64,000 bases of DNA from RFPW01 sp040401595 (GCA_040401595.1 JBBAOE010000015.1:29682-93681); one strand, 5' to 3'. Shown: positions 43,216 through 52,307, counted from the stretch's first letter. Notes: generated from the sequence alone by a model not told the origin. Numbers and translations are program-made.

Positions 43216-44586
43216 TTAACGGATTGACTGCTGGAGGGTTTGCCGCCAGACCCGCCATTGCAGCCAGCCCAGGGCCAGGGCCGCGAGCCCCAGGCCAACC
43301 GTGGTTGCGACCCAAAAGCCGAGTGCGCCGGCAAAGTACTGCGATGGTGCGCCGAGTTCGGCCCCGAAGGTCAGCCAGGCACCGCCCCCCAGGCCGATTC
43401 CCCAAAGTGACACGGCATAGATGCCCATGGGTAGGGTCGATACCTGGTAGGCACGCAGGCTGAACGACAAGACGGTCTGCGCGGCATCAAACAGGTGAAA
43501 CGCTGCGATCCAGACGATCAGTGGCAAGGCGGCCGCAATCACGCTGGCGTCATTGGAGTAGGCCGCCAGGATCTGGGTCTTGCCCAGCAGGATCGTTGCG
43601 GTGATCACAACGCCGCTCGTGAGCGCCATCTGGAGCCCCATCCGAGAGGTGCGTTCGGCTTGCTGGGGATTGCCGGCACCGAGCGCGCGCGCCGTCAGGG
43701 TGCTGGTCGCGTTGGCGATGGCGAGTGGCACCATGTAGGTGAGTGCAGCGAGGTTGGCGACGATCTGATGACTTGCGCCGGTGACGGCACCGAATCGGGC
43801 TACAAACAGTGCGATGAAGGTGAACGAGGTGACCTCGATCAGATAGCTCAATCCGGTCGGGATCCCTTGGCGCAGGAGTTCGCGCAGTCGTTTGGGCTCA
43901 GGCCATCCCAGGCGCCACGGCCAAAGGCCGAGTTGGCGGTATTGCGCGTCATTGGCCAGTAGATACAGGGCGGCCGCCAGTGCTGCCCAGGCGACGCAGG
44001 CCGTCGCCCATGCACAACCAGCGCCGCCCATCGGCGCCAGAAACGGCAGGCCGATCGCCGCACCGCCATGCATGAAGAGTGCATTGAGCGGGATTTTCAG
44101 GATCAATCCGCCAAGCAGGATGGCCATGATGACTCGGGGCTGGCCGAGTCCATTGTGGAGCGCGTAGAACACCCGAAACAGCAGAGCGGCGGGTAGCGCC
44201 GCAGCAATGGCAATGAGATATGCGGTGGCGGCTTTTGCCACTGCCTCCGGTGGCGACGCGATCGCAAACCAGAAATCGGTCGCGCCAATCAACGGGCAAC
44301 CGATCACGGACAGACCCAACGCAAGCCACACACCCTGGCGTGCCTCGGCTGCGATCTGGTCAAAACGACCAGCGCCCCAGTGGCGGGCGACGATCGGTGC
44401 AATCGCGAGCAAAACGCCCATCAGGCCGATGTAGACGCTGATGTAGATCGAGACGCCCAGACTGACCGCTGCCAGATCGACCGCTGAAAGCCGACCCGCC
44501 ATCACCGTATCGAGCACGCCATTGCCAACGGCCGCAATCTGGGCGATCAGGACTGGCCAGGCGAGCGTAAAGAGTTGGCGTCTCAT
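43216..44586 (-). CDS. MATE family multidrug efflux transporter
   Basis: A 456-residue membrane protein with about 12 helices in two similar halves. N-terminal signature regions: LAWPVLIAQIAAVGNGVLDTVMAG and YISVYIGLMGVLLAIAPIVARHWGAG. In the second half, ALTYMVPLAIANATSTLTARALGAGNPQQA is typical of NorM-type MATE transporters, which export cationic drugs in exchange for Na+ or H+. The ATG at 44586 overlaps the upstream glycosyltransferase stop by 4 bases. The substrate is unknown. Confidence 0.92.
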   Translation of the reverse strand: MRRQLFTLAWPVLIAQIAAVGNGVLDTVMAGRLSAVDLAAVSLGVSIYISVYIGLMGVLLAIAPIVARHWGAGRFDQIAAEARQGVWLALGLSVIGCPLIGATDFWFAIASPPEAVAKAATAYLIAIAAALPAALLFRVFYALHNGLGQPRVIMAILLGGLILKIPLNALFMHGGAAIGLPFLAPMGGAGCAWATACVAWAALAAALYLLANDAQYRQLGLWPWRLGWPEPKRLRELLRQGIPTGLSYLIEVTSFTFIALFVARFGAVTGASHQIVANLAALTYMVPLAIANATSTLTARALGAGNPQQAERTSRMGLQMALTSGVVITATILLGKTQILAAYSNDASVIAAALPLIVWIAAFHLFDAAQTVLSFSLRAYQVSTLPMGIYAVSLWGIGLGGGAWLTFGAELGAPSQYFAGALGFWVATTVGLGLAALALGWLQWRVWRQTLQQSIR

Positions 44587-46496
44587 GCGCCGCCGCGGTA
44601 CAAGCGGAAACGCTCGTTTCGATCGGCGCGTCGTCGACCTTCCCAAACAAGAGTCCAGGACGGGTCGGGCTCGGGCTGCACCTGAGCGCGGCGGTCAACC
44701 AGCAGCAACCAAGCGCATGGGCCTGTAGCCAGTGGTTCGGGTTGCAGTTGGCCTTGAGCCTGCGGCTGTGGATGGGTGGAGTTGTCGGTGAATCGCAGGT
44801 CTGCGAACCAGGCCAGGCTTGCCCGCTGGGCGAGATCCAGACCGCGCTGCCGAATGCAGGACGGGGGCTGCGCCGAATTGACTGGATCGGTAGGGGGCCT
44901 TGCGCCCGAGCGATCGACGGTCAGGATCTGCTGATCGAGCGCTGCGCGCAACTCGTGGCTGACATCGCGATAGGTGTTGCGCCAGTTGAAAATCGGCATC
45001 CAGAGCGACATCAACAGGAACCAGGCCAGGGTCATTCCGGCGCCGGCCAGAACGACCGGGCGCCAGAGCATGGGCGGCTGGCGTGAGATGCGCCACCGGA
45101 CCAGGGCCAACCAGCCCAGACTTGCCAGGCCACCGGCGTAGACGGCCAGGCCAAAGGTTGAGCCGAATGCAGGGCCGAATACCGCCGGGAGGTCCGATCC
45201 CGGCAAGCCTGTGAGAGGGGGCGAGTTGGTACCAAAACCCGGAAAACCGGCAGCAAACCGGAGGGCCTGTGCAGCCGGCTTGGCTGGCCAGCCCGACAGT
45301 CCCGCAAGCCACCAGCCCCAGACGCCCAAGCCAAAGAGTGAAAATACGGCGACGGTGAACCAGTCGATCAATCGCGTCAGGCTGCGTGCCAGCGTGGGGA
45401 GTCCGATCGCCGCCAGCATGGCCAGAGGCACTGCCAATGGAATCAGCGTGGCCTCCGTGGCGTAGCCATTCACGAGCGCGAGCCCGACACTGCCGATCAG
45501 CAGGGCACTCAGCACTGCGAGCGGGATGCCGACGGGTGCGTCGGCCAAGCGTTGTCGGCTGTACCAGAGCGTACGAGCCGCCAGTGGCCAGGAGGGCCAG
45601 AAGAACCAGGGCAGTGTACGCAGCGCCCAGGTCATCTGGGCGCCTGGGCTGGCCGTTCCGGTCGGCAGCGCCAGCCACCCCATGAGTTGTGCATGGCTTT
45701 GCGGCGTCGGGTCCAGCAGGAGCGCCAGCGGCCATGGCAGCGCGAGTAATAGCGTGCTCAGCACGGTGAATGGCAACAAGGTCCGAACATTCAGCCGAAG
45801 GGCCCGAACGCTGAGGAGTGCAATCAGGAAGGCGAGGGCGAATGCCATTGCGACTGCCGGCGAACGCACCAGCGCGGCGGCTGCGATGGAGGCGCCGACG
45901 ATCAGACCGCCCGAGCGCGCTCTGTTGCAGCTGTGCATGAGACCAAAGGCAAACGCCGCGGTGACCGTGAGCATCGCGGCGTCGGCGGTCGTCTCGTGGA
46001 CCCTCGCCACCAGGCCAAACGTCGCCAGAGCGATCAGGAGCGCGGCATCCCCAATAGCGCGCCCGTAATGTAGCGGCCCCGCCCCCGCGCCGAATGGATC
46101 GAGGGGTTGCGCCTCCGCACGTTGCGCCAGGCCCTGTGTGGCGGCGCGCAGCAACAAGAGCCCTGCGACCAGCCAGGCGCCAGCGGCCGCACGGATCCCG
46201 GCGGCCGCATTGATTGCGCCGAAACTGATGAGATCGAGCAGCCGTGCGATCGCCGCCGCAAACCAGTAGGCCAGCGGCGCGGCATCGGTGACTGGACTGC
46301 CAGCGACTTCGGGCAGGAGCCATTGCCGGGCGCCACCGGAAGCCATGGCATGGGCAATACCAAAGCCGATGGCGTCGCCGGTCCGCCAGGGGTCGCGGCC
46401 AACGAAACCGGGCAGAACGTATAAAAGAATGAGCGCAATCAGCGCAAGACGCGGCAGGCGTCCGGCTTCGGGCTCAGTGACCAGGAAGGGGCGCAT
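44583..46496 (-). CDS. GT-C fold membrane glycosyltransferase (ArnT/PMT-like)
   Basis: A 637-residue inner-membrane protein with about 11-12 hydrophobic segments and a C-terminal periplasmic part. The first periplasmic loop, GFVGRDPWRTGDAIGFGIA, matches the acidic catalytic loop of the GT-C/PMT_2 family (ArnT-like), which moves sugars from polyprenyl phosphates. A WPSWPLAARTLW segment and an aromatic NWRNTYRDVSHEL loop follow. The donor and acceptor are unknown; lipid A, protein or polysaccharide are possible. The gene is coupled to the MATE transporter by a 4-base overlap. Confidence 0.75.
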   Translation of the reverse strand: MRPFLVTEPEAGRLPRLALIALILLYVLPGFVGRDPWRTGDAIGFGIAHAMASGGARQWLLPEVAGSPVTDAAPLAYWFAAAIARLLDLISFGAINAAAGIRAAAGAWLVAGLLLLRAATQGLAQRAEAQPLDPFGAGAGPLHYGRAIGDAALLIALATFGLVARVHETTADAAMLTVTAAFAFGLMHSCNRARSGGLIVGASIAAAALVRSPAVAMAFALAFLIALLSVRALRLNVRTLLPFTVLSTLLLALPWPLALLLDPTPQSHAQLMGWLALPTGTASPGAQMTWALRTLPWFFWPSWPLAARTLWYSRQRLADAPVGIPLAVLSALLIGSVGLALVNGYATEATLIPLAVPLAMLAAIGLPTLARSLTRLIDWFTVAVFSLFGLGVWGWWLAGLSGWPAKPAAQALRFAAGFPGFGTNSPPLTGLPGSDLPAVFGPAFGSTFGLAVYAGGLASLGWLALVRWRISRQPPMLWRPVVLAGAGMTLAWFLLMSLWMPIFNWRNTYRDVSHELRAALDQQILTVDRSGARPPTDPVNSAQPPSCIRQRGLDLAQRASLAWFADLRFTDNSTHPQPQAQGQLQPEPLATGPCAWLLLVDRRAQVQPEPDPSWTLVWEGRRRADRNERFRLYRGGA

Positions 46497-46549
46497 GGGC
46501 CGGAATCAGGGCCGGCTGACCCATGCGCAATCGCGCTTGAACCCGAAGG

Positions 46550-46816
46550 TCAGGCGCTGGGCGTTGCCGAGCGACGAGCGCCGAACTTCTGGCGGAATTT
46601 CTCAACACGGCCCGTTTCGATCACCCGCTGTTGCGCACCGGTATAGAACGGGTGGGATTCTGAGGAGATATCGAGCTTGAACAGCGGATACTCTTTACCG
46701 TCGTCCATCTTGACCATCTCGCGCGTATTGACGGTCGAACGCGTGAGAAATTTTGCGCCGCTCGACAGATCGAGGAAAACGACGTCACGGTAATTAGGAT
46801 GAATGCCTTCTTTCAT
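46550..46816 (-). CDS. rpmE2: 50S ribosomal protein L31 type B
   Basis: An 88-residue bL31 of the zinc-independent type B. It begins MKEGIHPNYRDVVFLDLSSG and has SSESHPFYTGAQQRVIETGRVEKFRQKFG, and it lacks the CxxC zinc ligands of type A. A clear promoter lies upstream. It sits downstream of rho on the same strand, the usual betaproteobacterial arrangement. Confidence 0.96.
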   Translation of the reverse strand: MKEGIHPNYRDVVFLDLSSGAKFLTRSTVNTREMVKMDDGKEYPLFKLDISSESHPFYTGAQQRVIETGRVEKFRQKFGARRSATPSA

Positions 46817-46844
46817 GGCTCAGGAACTTTTTAAGTAATCGAAG

Positions 46845-46874
46845 ATTATATCGGATGAACGAGTCGGACTTCAA
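46845..46874 (-). promoter_or_regulatory. Promoter of rpmE2
   Basis: On the minus strand, TTGAAG (46874-46869) and a perfect TATAAT (46850-46845) are separated by 18 bases, about 29 bases before the rpmE2 ATG. This is among the best promoter matches in the window. rpmE2 can therefore be expressed apart from rho. Confidence 0.6.
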
Positions 46875-46876
46875 GA

Positions 46877-46912
46877 GCTCTGCCGGCTGATCCGAACGTG
46901 TCCCGGCAGAGC
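46877..46912 (-). terminator. Terminator-like inverted repeat downstream of rho
   Basis: A perfect 10-bp inverted repeat, GCTCTGCCGG (46877-46886) and CCGGCAGAGC (46903-46912), with a 16-base loop lies between the rho stop and the rpmE2 promoter. It lacks a long U-tract in either direction. It likely separates the rho and rpmE2 transcripts or protects the rho mRNA 3' end. Confidence 0.5.
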
Positions 46913-46948
46913 CGCGATCGGCTGGGGCAAATTCGAGTCTTTCAAGCC

Positions 46949-48211
46949 TTATCCGCCACGCTTCATCATGTCAAAGAACTCGGCATTGCCTTTGGTCTGT
47001 TTCATTTTTCCCATGAGGAATTCCATGGCCTCAAGCTCGTCCATGTCGTGGAGCAGCTTGCGCAGAATCCAGATTTTTTGCAGGTTGCTGGCTTCGATCA
47101 ACAACTCCTCGCGGCGCGTCCCGGACTTGTTGATATCCATTGCCGGGTAGATGCGCTTCTCCATCATCCGCCGGTTCAGATGGATTTCCATGTTGCCGGT
47201 GCCTTTGAATTCCTCGTAGATCACCTCGTCCATCCGCGATCCGGTATCGATCAGAGCGGTGGCGATGATCGTGAGCGACCCGCCTTCCTCGATGTTGCGG
47301 GCTGCGCCAAAGAAACGCTTCGGACGTTGCAGGGCGTTGGCATCGACCCCCCCGGTCAACACCTTGCCCGATGCCGGGACAACCGTGTTGTAGGCGCGGG
47401 CCAGCCGTGTGATGGAATCAAGCAGGATCACGACATCCTTTTTGTGCTCGACCAGTCGTTTGGCGCGCTCGATCACCATCTCGGCAACCTGGACATGGCG
47501 GGTTGCCGGTTCGTCAAAGGTGGAGGCGATGACTTCCCCGCGCACCGAGCGTTGCATCTCGGTGACTTCCTCGGGACGCTCATCGATGAGCAGCACGATC
47601 AGGACGATATCGGGATGGTTGGCGGTCAGAGCATGCGCGATGTGCTGCATCATCACTGTCTTGCCGCTTTTGGGCGGAGCAACGATCAGTCCGCGCTGGC
47701 CCTTGCCGATCGGCGCAATCATATCGATGATGCGAGCGGTCAGATTTTCTTCGGATTTGGTATCGCGCTCAAGCCGCATCGGCTTGTCGGGATGCAGCGG
47801 CGTCAGATTCTCGAAGAGGATCTTGTGCTTGGTGGAACTCGGGTCTTCGCCGTTGACGCGATCGACCTTGACCAGTGCGAAGTAGCGCTCGCCTTCCTTG
47901 GGAACGCGCACTTCGCCTTCGATCGTGTCGCCTGTGTGCAGATTGAAGCGCCGAATCTGGCTGGGCGAGATGTAAATGTCATCCGTACTGGCAAGAAATG
48001 ACGATTCGGGTGTGCGCAGAAAACCGAAACCATCGGGCAGGACTTCGAGAACACCGTCGCCAAAGACCTGCTCGCCGGATTTGGCGCGGCGCTTCAGAAT
48101 CGCGAACATCAGGTCCTGCTTACGCAGGCGATTCGCATTTTCGATTTCGAGGGTCTGCGCAAGCTCAATCAGCTGCGAGACATGCTGGGACTTGAGGTCG
48201 GACAGGTGCAT
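46949..48211 (-). CDS. rho: Transcription termination factor Rho
   Basis: Rho (420 aa), the hexameric RNA-dependent ATPase that ends transcription. The N-terminal RNA-binding domain (MHLSDLKSQHVSQLIELAQ, then VLEVLPDGFGFLR and YISPSQIRRF) is followed by the ATPase core: APPKSGKTVMMQHIA (Walker A), VILLDSITRLARAYN (Walker B and Q-loop region), and NMEIHLNRR. The length matches E. coli (419). The 286-base spacer to trxA, upstream, likely holds its own leader and promoter, but I found no confident element there. Confidence 0.98.
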   Translation of the reverse strand: MHLSDLKSQHVSQLIELAQTLEIENANRLRKQDLMFAILKRRAKSGEQVFGDGVLEVLPDGFGFLRTPESSFLASTDDIYISPSQIRRFNLHTGDTIEGEVRVPKEGERYFALVKVDRVNGEDPSSTKHKILFENLTPLHPDKPMRLERDTKSEENLTARIIDMIAPIGKGQRGLIVAPPKSGKTVMMQHIAHALTANHPDIVLIVLLIDERPEEVTEMQRSVRGEVIASTFDEPATRHVQVAEMVIERAKRLVEHKKDVVILLDSITRLARAYNTVVPASGKVLTGGVDANALQRPKRFFGAARNIEEGGSLTIIATALIDTGSRMDEVIYEEFKGTGNMEIHLNRRMMEKRIYPAMDINKSGTRREELLIEASNLQKIWILRKLLHDMDELEAMEFLMGKMKQTKGNAEFFDMMKRGG

Positions 48212-48497
48212 GTGCGTAGGACTCCGGAACGGTGCCGGCTCAGTGGGGAAACGTCGGTAAAGTCTCGGGCCGCGCGGACAGCGCCCATGACGTGCCCCTT
48301 CGCGAACGCCGTGACAAGCACACGGGCCGGGGAAAGAGGAGAGTCAGGTCACGCAGCCCGGCTAGAAAGGGCAAACGCGGTCAAAGACATCGGTCCATCA
48401 TCCAACGGAAGGGGGCTAGTAGCGCCCGGCCGCAGACGGTGTCGGGTGGAGCAGCGTTGGTCTGACGCTGCCTCAATGCACAGGATGCTAACGGAAA

Positions 48498-48818
48498 TCA
48501 GAGATGGCTGTCGAGGAACGATACAAGTTGTGATTTCGACACGGCCCCGACCTTGGTTGCGACGACTTCGCCGCCCTTGAACAACATCAGGGTCGGGATG
48601 CCCCGGATCCCGAACTTCGACGCCATCTCACGGTTGTCATCGACGTTCAGTTTGGTGACGACCACTTTACCTGCGTAATCGGTCGAGACCTCTTCCAGGA
48701 TGGGGGCGATCATCTTGCAGGGCCCACACCACTCAGCCCAATAATCGACCAGGACCGGACCCTCGGCGCCCAGGACATCCTGCTCGAAAGAGGCATCACT
48801 GACATGCTTGATCGTCAT
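48498..48818 (-). CDS. trxA: Thioredoxin
   Basis: Thioredoxin 1 (106 aa). The redox motif WCGPCK lies in DYWAEWCGPCKMIAPILEE, and the cis-proline loop is GIRGIPTLMLFKGGEVV. It reduces disulfides in ribonucleotide reductase and other proteins. The ATG has GGAG nine bases upstream. It is divergent from the 4.5S RNA gene and lies upstream of rho, the common trxA-rho order. Confidence 0.97.
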   Translation of the reverse strand: MTIKHVSDASFEQDVLGAEGPVLVDYWAEWCGPCKMIAPILEEVSTDYAGKVVVTKLNVDDNREMASKFGIRGIPTLMLFKGGEVVATKVGAVSKSQLVSFLDSHL

Positions 48819-48914
48819 TACGAATCTCCGAAATGGGTAGGCTCATGATTGCGCCCGGACGGGCTACTCTGGTGACGCAGGTTTCGCGCCACGGTGAGAT
48901 ATTGTAGCGCGGGG

Positions 48915-48920
48915 TACAAT
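48915..48920 (+). promoter_or_regulatory. -10 element of the 4.5S RNA gene
   Basis: TACAAT ends six bases before the first base of the predicted 4.5S RNA, the right distance for the transcription start. The -35 region is weak. Confidence 0.45.
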
Positions 48921-48925
48921 GTCCA

Positions 48926-49027
48926 GGAGACGGGCCGCCCCGCATCGCGACGTGGTCAATCTGGTCAGGTCCGGAAGGAAGCAGCCACAGCCACTCAGCG
49001 CGAGTGCCGGGGGTCCGGCTCGTCTCC
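48926..49027 (+). ncRNA. ffs: Signal recognition particle 4.5S RNA
   Basis: The conserved SRP domain IV core is present (GGTCAGGTCCGGAAGGAAGC, then AGCC), the asymmetric and symmetric internal loops that bind Ffh. Flanks pair to a long hairpin: GGAGACG at 48926 with CGTCTCC ending at 49027. The size (about 102 bases) matches the short bacterial form. CTTTTT lies just downstream and may end transcription. Location directly before dnaX is common in proteobacteria. Confidence 0.93.
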
Positions 49028-49049
49028 CCAGACTTTTTGAATTTACGTG

Positions 49050-50801
49050 ATGTCGCATCAGGTCCTTGCACGCAAGTGGCGGCCGCGCGAATTTGCGTCG
49101 CTCGCCGGTCAGGAACATGTAGTACGTGCTTTGACCCACGCACTGCAAACGGGCCGTATTCATCACGCTTATCTCTTCACTGGGACGCGCGGTGTCGGAA
49201 AGACATCGATCGCGCGCATCCTCGCCAAGGCGCTCAACTGCGAAACTGGCGTCGGGCCCACGCCCTGCGGGCGGTGCAGTGCCTGTGTTGGGATCGATGG
49301 CGGACGGTATCCCGATTACATTGAAATGGATGCGGCCAGCAATCGCGGCGTCGATGAAATGGCGCAGTTGCTCGATGCAGCGGCCTACGCCCCAGTCGCG
49401 GGACGCACCAAGGTGTATGTGATCGATGAAGTTCACATGCTCTCGACGCATGCGTTCAACGCCATGCTCAAGACGCTCGAAGAGCCACCAGCCCACGTGG
49501 TGTTCGTCCTGGCCACCACCGATGCGCAGAAAGTGCCTATCACGGTACTTTCGCGCTGTCTCCAGTTCAGCCTGAAGAACATGCCGCCGGCGACGATTGC
49601 CGTGCGTTTGCGCGAGATCCTGGATGCCGAGGCGATTGCGTTTGAGCCGCAGGCGCTTGAAGAGATCGGACGGGCTGCGGCAGGTAGTATGCGCGATGCG
49701 CTCTCGCTGCTGGATCAGGCAATTGCCCACGGCGCTGGCCAGGTATTGGCGCAGTCCGTGCGCGAGATGGTGGGTGCGGCCGACCGTGGGGAAGTGGGCG
49801 GACTCATGGATGCGCTGCTGGCGGGCGACGGCCCAGCGCTATTGACGCTCGCCGATTCGATGGTTGCACAAGGGGTGTCGCCAGAGCGGACCCTGGAGGC
49901 GCTCGCTGCGCTCGTGCACCGCATCGCATTGGCGCAGGTGGGCGCATTGTCGAATGACGATGCGATGACGCAGCGGGTCGTTTCCTGGGCAACGCAGATT
50001 GCACCGGAGGATTTGCAGGTCTGGTGGCAGATTGTGATTCACGGCGGACGCGATCTGCCCTGGGCCCCCGACCCAGCCTCCGGGCTCACCATGACCCTGT
50101 TGCGGATGCTGGCGTTTCGACCCGCTGGACCCGATGCCGGCCCATTGCCGGATCGGCTGGGATCGGGTGATCGCGCATCGCCTCGAACGCCACCGGCTGG
50201 TCCGGTCGCGAGTAGTTCGGCCAGCGTTGCGCCCCACCTCGCAGTGCCCGCATCACGTTCACCATCAGCGGTACCAGCAGCGGCGGTACCCGTAACGGCA
50301 CCAGCGCCGATGCTTGTGCCCGATCGGCTTCCCGAATGGCCGGTGACCGCGTCGTCCGACCGGAAAGCCGAACCTGCTTCGTCGCGCCTTACCAGCTCCG
50401 CCAACTCACCCGAGCCCACCCGGCGTTTTGACGGAGATTGGCCGGCGCTCGCGCGTGCGCTGAACGTTTCGGGCATCGCACGGCAGTGCGTCGATCGCAG
50501 CGCGCTCGTCTCCTACGACGATGACACGTTCGTGCTGCGGGCGCCGATCCGGGCAATGACCGAGGCGCCACTGGTGGCTAAAGTTCGCGATGCGGTCAGC
50601 GCCCACTTCGGACGCCCGATTCGGGTGTCGATTGTCAGTGGAGAGGTCGATGGCCCGACGGTCGCCGGCATCGATTCGGCCGAGCAGGCGCAGCGGCTTT
50701 CGCAGGCGCAGGCCGAGATTCAGGCAGATCCGTTTGTGCAGGCGCTGATTCAGGATTTCGGCGCACAGCTGATTTCCGGATCTGTTCAACCCACTCTTTA
50801 A
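49050..50801 (+). CDS. dnaX: DNA polymerase III subunit gamma/tau
   Basis: DnaX (583 aa) is the clamp-loader ATPase. N-terminal motifs: SHQVLARKWRPREFASLAGQ, Walker A GTRGVGKTS, the zinc-binding cysteines in CETGVGPTPCGRCSAC, the VIDEVHML DEXX box, and LEEPPAHVVFVLATT. The middle (about 365-465) is A/P/S-rich, and the C-terminal tau domain (DWPALARALNVSG) would contact the polymerase. No A-rich slippery heptamer for the short gamma form was seen. A GTG at 49047 lies just before the chosen ATG. Confidence 0.96.
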   Translation: MSHQVLARKWRPREFASLAGQEHVVRALTHALQTGRIHHAYLFTGTRGVGKTSIARILAKALNCETGVGPTPCGRCSACVGIDGGRYPDYIEMDAASNRGVDEMAQLLDAAAYAPVAGRTKVYVIDEVHMLSTHAFNAMLKTLEEPPAHVVFVLATTDAQKVPITVLSRCLQFSLKNMPPATIAVRLREILDAEAIAFEPQALEEIGRAAAGSMRDALSLLDQAIAHGAGQVLAQSVREMVGAADRGEVGGLMDALLAGDGPALLTLADSMVAQGVSPERTLEALAALVHRIALAQVGALSNDDAMTQRVVSWATQIAPEDLQVWWQIVIHGGRDLPWAPDPASGLTMTLLRMLAFRPAGPDAGPLPDRLGSGDRASPRTPPAGPVASSSASVAPHLAVPASRSPSAVPAAAVPVTAPAPMLVPDRLPEWPVTASSDRKAEPASSRLTSSANSPEPTRRFDGDWPALARALNVSGIARQCVDRSALVSYDDDTFVLRAPIRAMTEAPLVAKVRDAVSAHFGRPIRVSIVSGEVDGPTVAGIDSAEQAQRLSQAQAEIQADPFVQALIQDFGAQLISGSVQPTL

Positions 50802-50813
50802 GGAGTTCTGAGA

Positions 50814-51140
50814 ATGATGAAGAACCAGTTGGCTGGACTGATGAAGCAGGCTCAGCAGATGCAGGACAACATGAAGCGTGCGCAGGAAAAGCTCGCGGCG
50901 ATCGAGGTGGAAGGGCAGTCAGGCGCTGGGTTGGTCAAGGTCACGGTGACATGCCGCAACGAAGTTCGACGGGTCGTGATTGATCCAAGTCTGCTGGGCG
51001 ACGACCGCGACATGCTTGAGGATCTGCTGGTGGCGGCCATGAACGACGCCCTGCGCCGTGCCGACCAGACCTCGCAGGAGCATATGTCCGGGCTAACGGC
51101 TGGATTGCCTCTACCCCCGGGATTCAAGTTGCCATTCTGA
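50814..51140 (+). CDS. ybaB: Nucleoid-associated protein YbaB/EbfC
   Basis: A 108-residue YbaB/EbfC protein: MMKNQLAGLMKQAQQMQDNM, then RAQEKLAAIEVEGQSGAGLVKVTVT, then the MNDALRRADQ helix and LPLPPGFKLPF end. It binds DNA as a dimer. It lies between dnaX and recR, its standard place; the three form a conserved replication/repair unit. The first Met pair (ATGATG) follows AAGGAG. Confidence 0.95.
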   Translation: MMKNQLAGLMKQAQQMQDNMKRAQEKLAAIEVEGQSGAGLVKVTVTCRNEVRRVVIDPSLLGDDRDMLEDLLVAAMNDALRRADQTSQEHMSGLTAGLPLPPGFKLPF

Positions 51141-51199
51141 TCCCGTTGATCATCCCGTTAGCCATCCCGTTGGTCATCCTTTTAGTCATCCCGTTGATG
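51140..51199. repeat. 12-bp tandem repeat between ybaB and recR
   Basis: Five direct copies of a 12-base unit (consensus ATCCCGTTGATC, with changes mostly in the last four bases and one degenerate copy) start at the ybaB stop codon. The recR start lies 30 bases beyond. No known element is matched. Confidence 0.85.
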
Positions 51200-51228
51200 C
51201 CACTCAAACCCTTGTCGGCTTCGTACCC

Positions 51229-51837
51229 ATGTCTCTGAACCGTCAGCCGATGGTACTCGAGGCGCTGGTGGAGGCCTTGCGCCGCTTGCCGGGGGTGGGC
51301 CCAAAGACAGCGCAGCGCTTCGCCTGGCATTTGTTGCAGCATGACCGCGAGGGCGCCTCGCTGCTGGGGCGGTCATTGGCAGAGGCGATCGCGTCGGTGC
51401 GTCATTGCGATCGGTGTAACGGATTTGCCGAGAGCACACGTTGCGATCTCTGCAGTTCGGACGAGCGCGATCGCGCCCAACTGTGCGTGGTCGAGACGCC
51501 AGCGGATCAGCAGGTGGTCGAGCAGACGCTGATGTTCCGGGGACTTTATTTTGTCCTCATGGGACGCCTGAGCCCGCTCGACGGCATCGGCCCGGGGGAG
51601 ATTGGGCTCGATCGGCTGCTTACGCGGGCGACCGATGGCGTGGTCACCGAAGTCGTTCTGGCGACCAACTTTACCCAGGAGGGTGAGGCGACTGCGCACT
51701 ACATGGGCGAGATGCTGCGGGCACGCGGGCTCGCGGTGACGAGGCTGGCACGAGGCGTACCCGTGGGCAGCGAACTGGAGTACGTGGACCCGAGCACGGT
51801 CGCCCAGGCGATGCGAGATCGCCGCTCGGTCGAATGA
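51229..51837 (+). CDS. recR: Recombination protein RecR
   Basis: RecR (202 aa) works with RecF/RecO to load RecA at gaps. It shows the helix-hairpin-helix (LRRLPGVGPKTAQRFAWHLL), the four-cysteine zinc finger (CDRCNGFAESTRCDLC), and the Toprim domain (LCVVETPADQQVVEQT, then FRGLYFVLMGRLSPLDGIGP). The length is normal. It is separated from ybaB by a short tandem repeat. Confidence 0.97.
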   Translation: MSLNRQPMVLEALVEALRRLPGVGPKTAQRFAWHLLQHDREGASLLGRSLAEAIASVRHCDRCNGFAESTRCDLCSSDERDRAQLCVVETPADQQVVEQTLMFRGLYFVLMGRLSPLDGIGPGEIGLDRLLTRATDGVVTEVVLATNFTQEGEATAHYMGEMLRARGLAVTRLARGVPVGSELEYVDPSTVAQAMRDRRSVE

Positions 51838-51899
51838 ACCCCCATCACGCGAATGGTATCGATCCAATGCACCAGCCCCAATCAATTCCAGGAAATTGA

Positions 51900-52307
51900 A
51901 TGAACCCTCCTGTAACGCCCGCCTCTGCGATGACCGTAGCCCATGTCTGTATCCTGATCGCCGCCTTGCTACCCATCGTCTGCGCAGGGATTGCCAAAGC
52001 GGGTTTCAAGCGATTCGACAACCACAATCCGCGGGACTGGCTGGCTGGCCAGGACGGATTTCGACGCCGGGCAAACGCAGCTCAGGCAAATTCCTGGGAG
52101 GCCTTTCCGATTTTTGCGGCTGCTGTTCTGACCGCGATTCAGACCGGCGCGCCGCAGGATCGCATCGATGCGCTGGCGGTTGTATTCATTCTGGCCCGTG
52201 TCGCCTTTATCGGATGTTATGTCGCTGATCGCGCAACCCTTCGCACACTGGCGTGGACGGTCGGTCTGATTGCGTCCATCGCCCTGTTCGTCTCGAGTCG
52301 ATGGTGA
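51900..52307 (+). CDS. MAPEG family membrane protein
   Basis: A 135-residue protein with four hydrophobic segments. The loop FDNHNPRDWLAGQDGFRRRANAAQANSWEAFPIFAAA carries the RANAAQANSxE motif of the MAPEG family (microsomal glutathione transferase-like). The exact substrate is unknown. The ATG follows CCAGGAAATTGA. It precedes carA by 67 bases. Confidence 0.88.
   Translation: MNPPVTPASAMTVAHVCILIAALLPIVCAGIAKAGFKRFDNHNPRDWLAGQDGFRRRANAAQANSWEAFPIFAAAVLTAIQTGAPQDRIDALAVVFILARVAFIGCYVADRATLRTLAWTVGLIASIALFVSSRW

Noticed and set aside
44695..46323. 542-residue minus-strand frame within the glycosyltransferase gene
   Set aside because: It is an R/A/G-rich out-of-frame shadow without membrane pattern; the overlapping frame has clear hydrophobic segments and the catalytic loop.
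46898..48001. 367-residue plus-strand frame
   Set aside because: It is entirely antisense to rho, with no recognisable domain; rho coding is certain.
48864..49730. Minus-strand frame spanning the 4.5S RNA and start of dnaX
   Set aside because: It overlaps a certain RNA gene and a certain protein gene and has no motifs.
49050..50801. Programmed frameshift in dnaX making a short gamma subunit
   Set aside because: No A-rich slippery heptamer with a following stem was found at the expected place.
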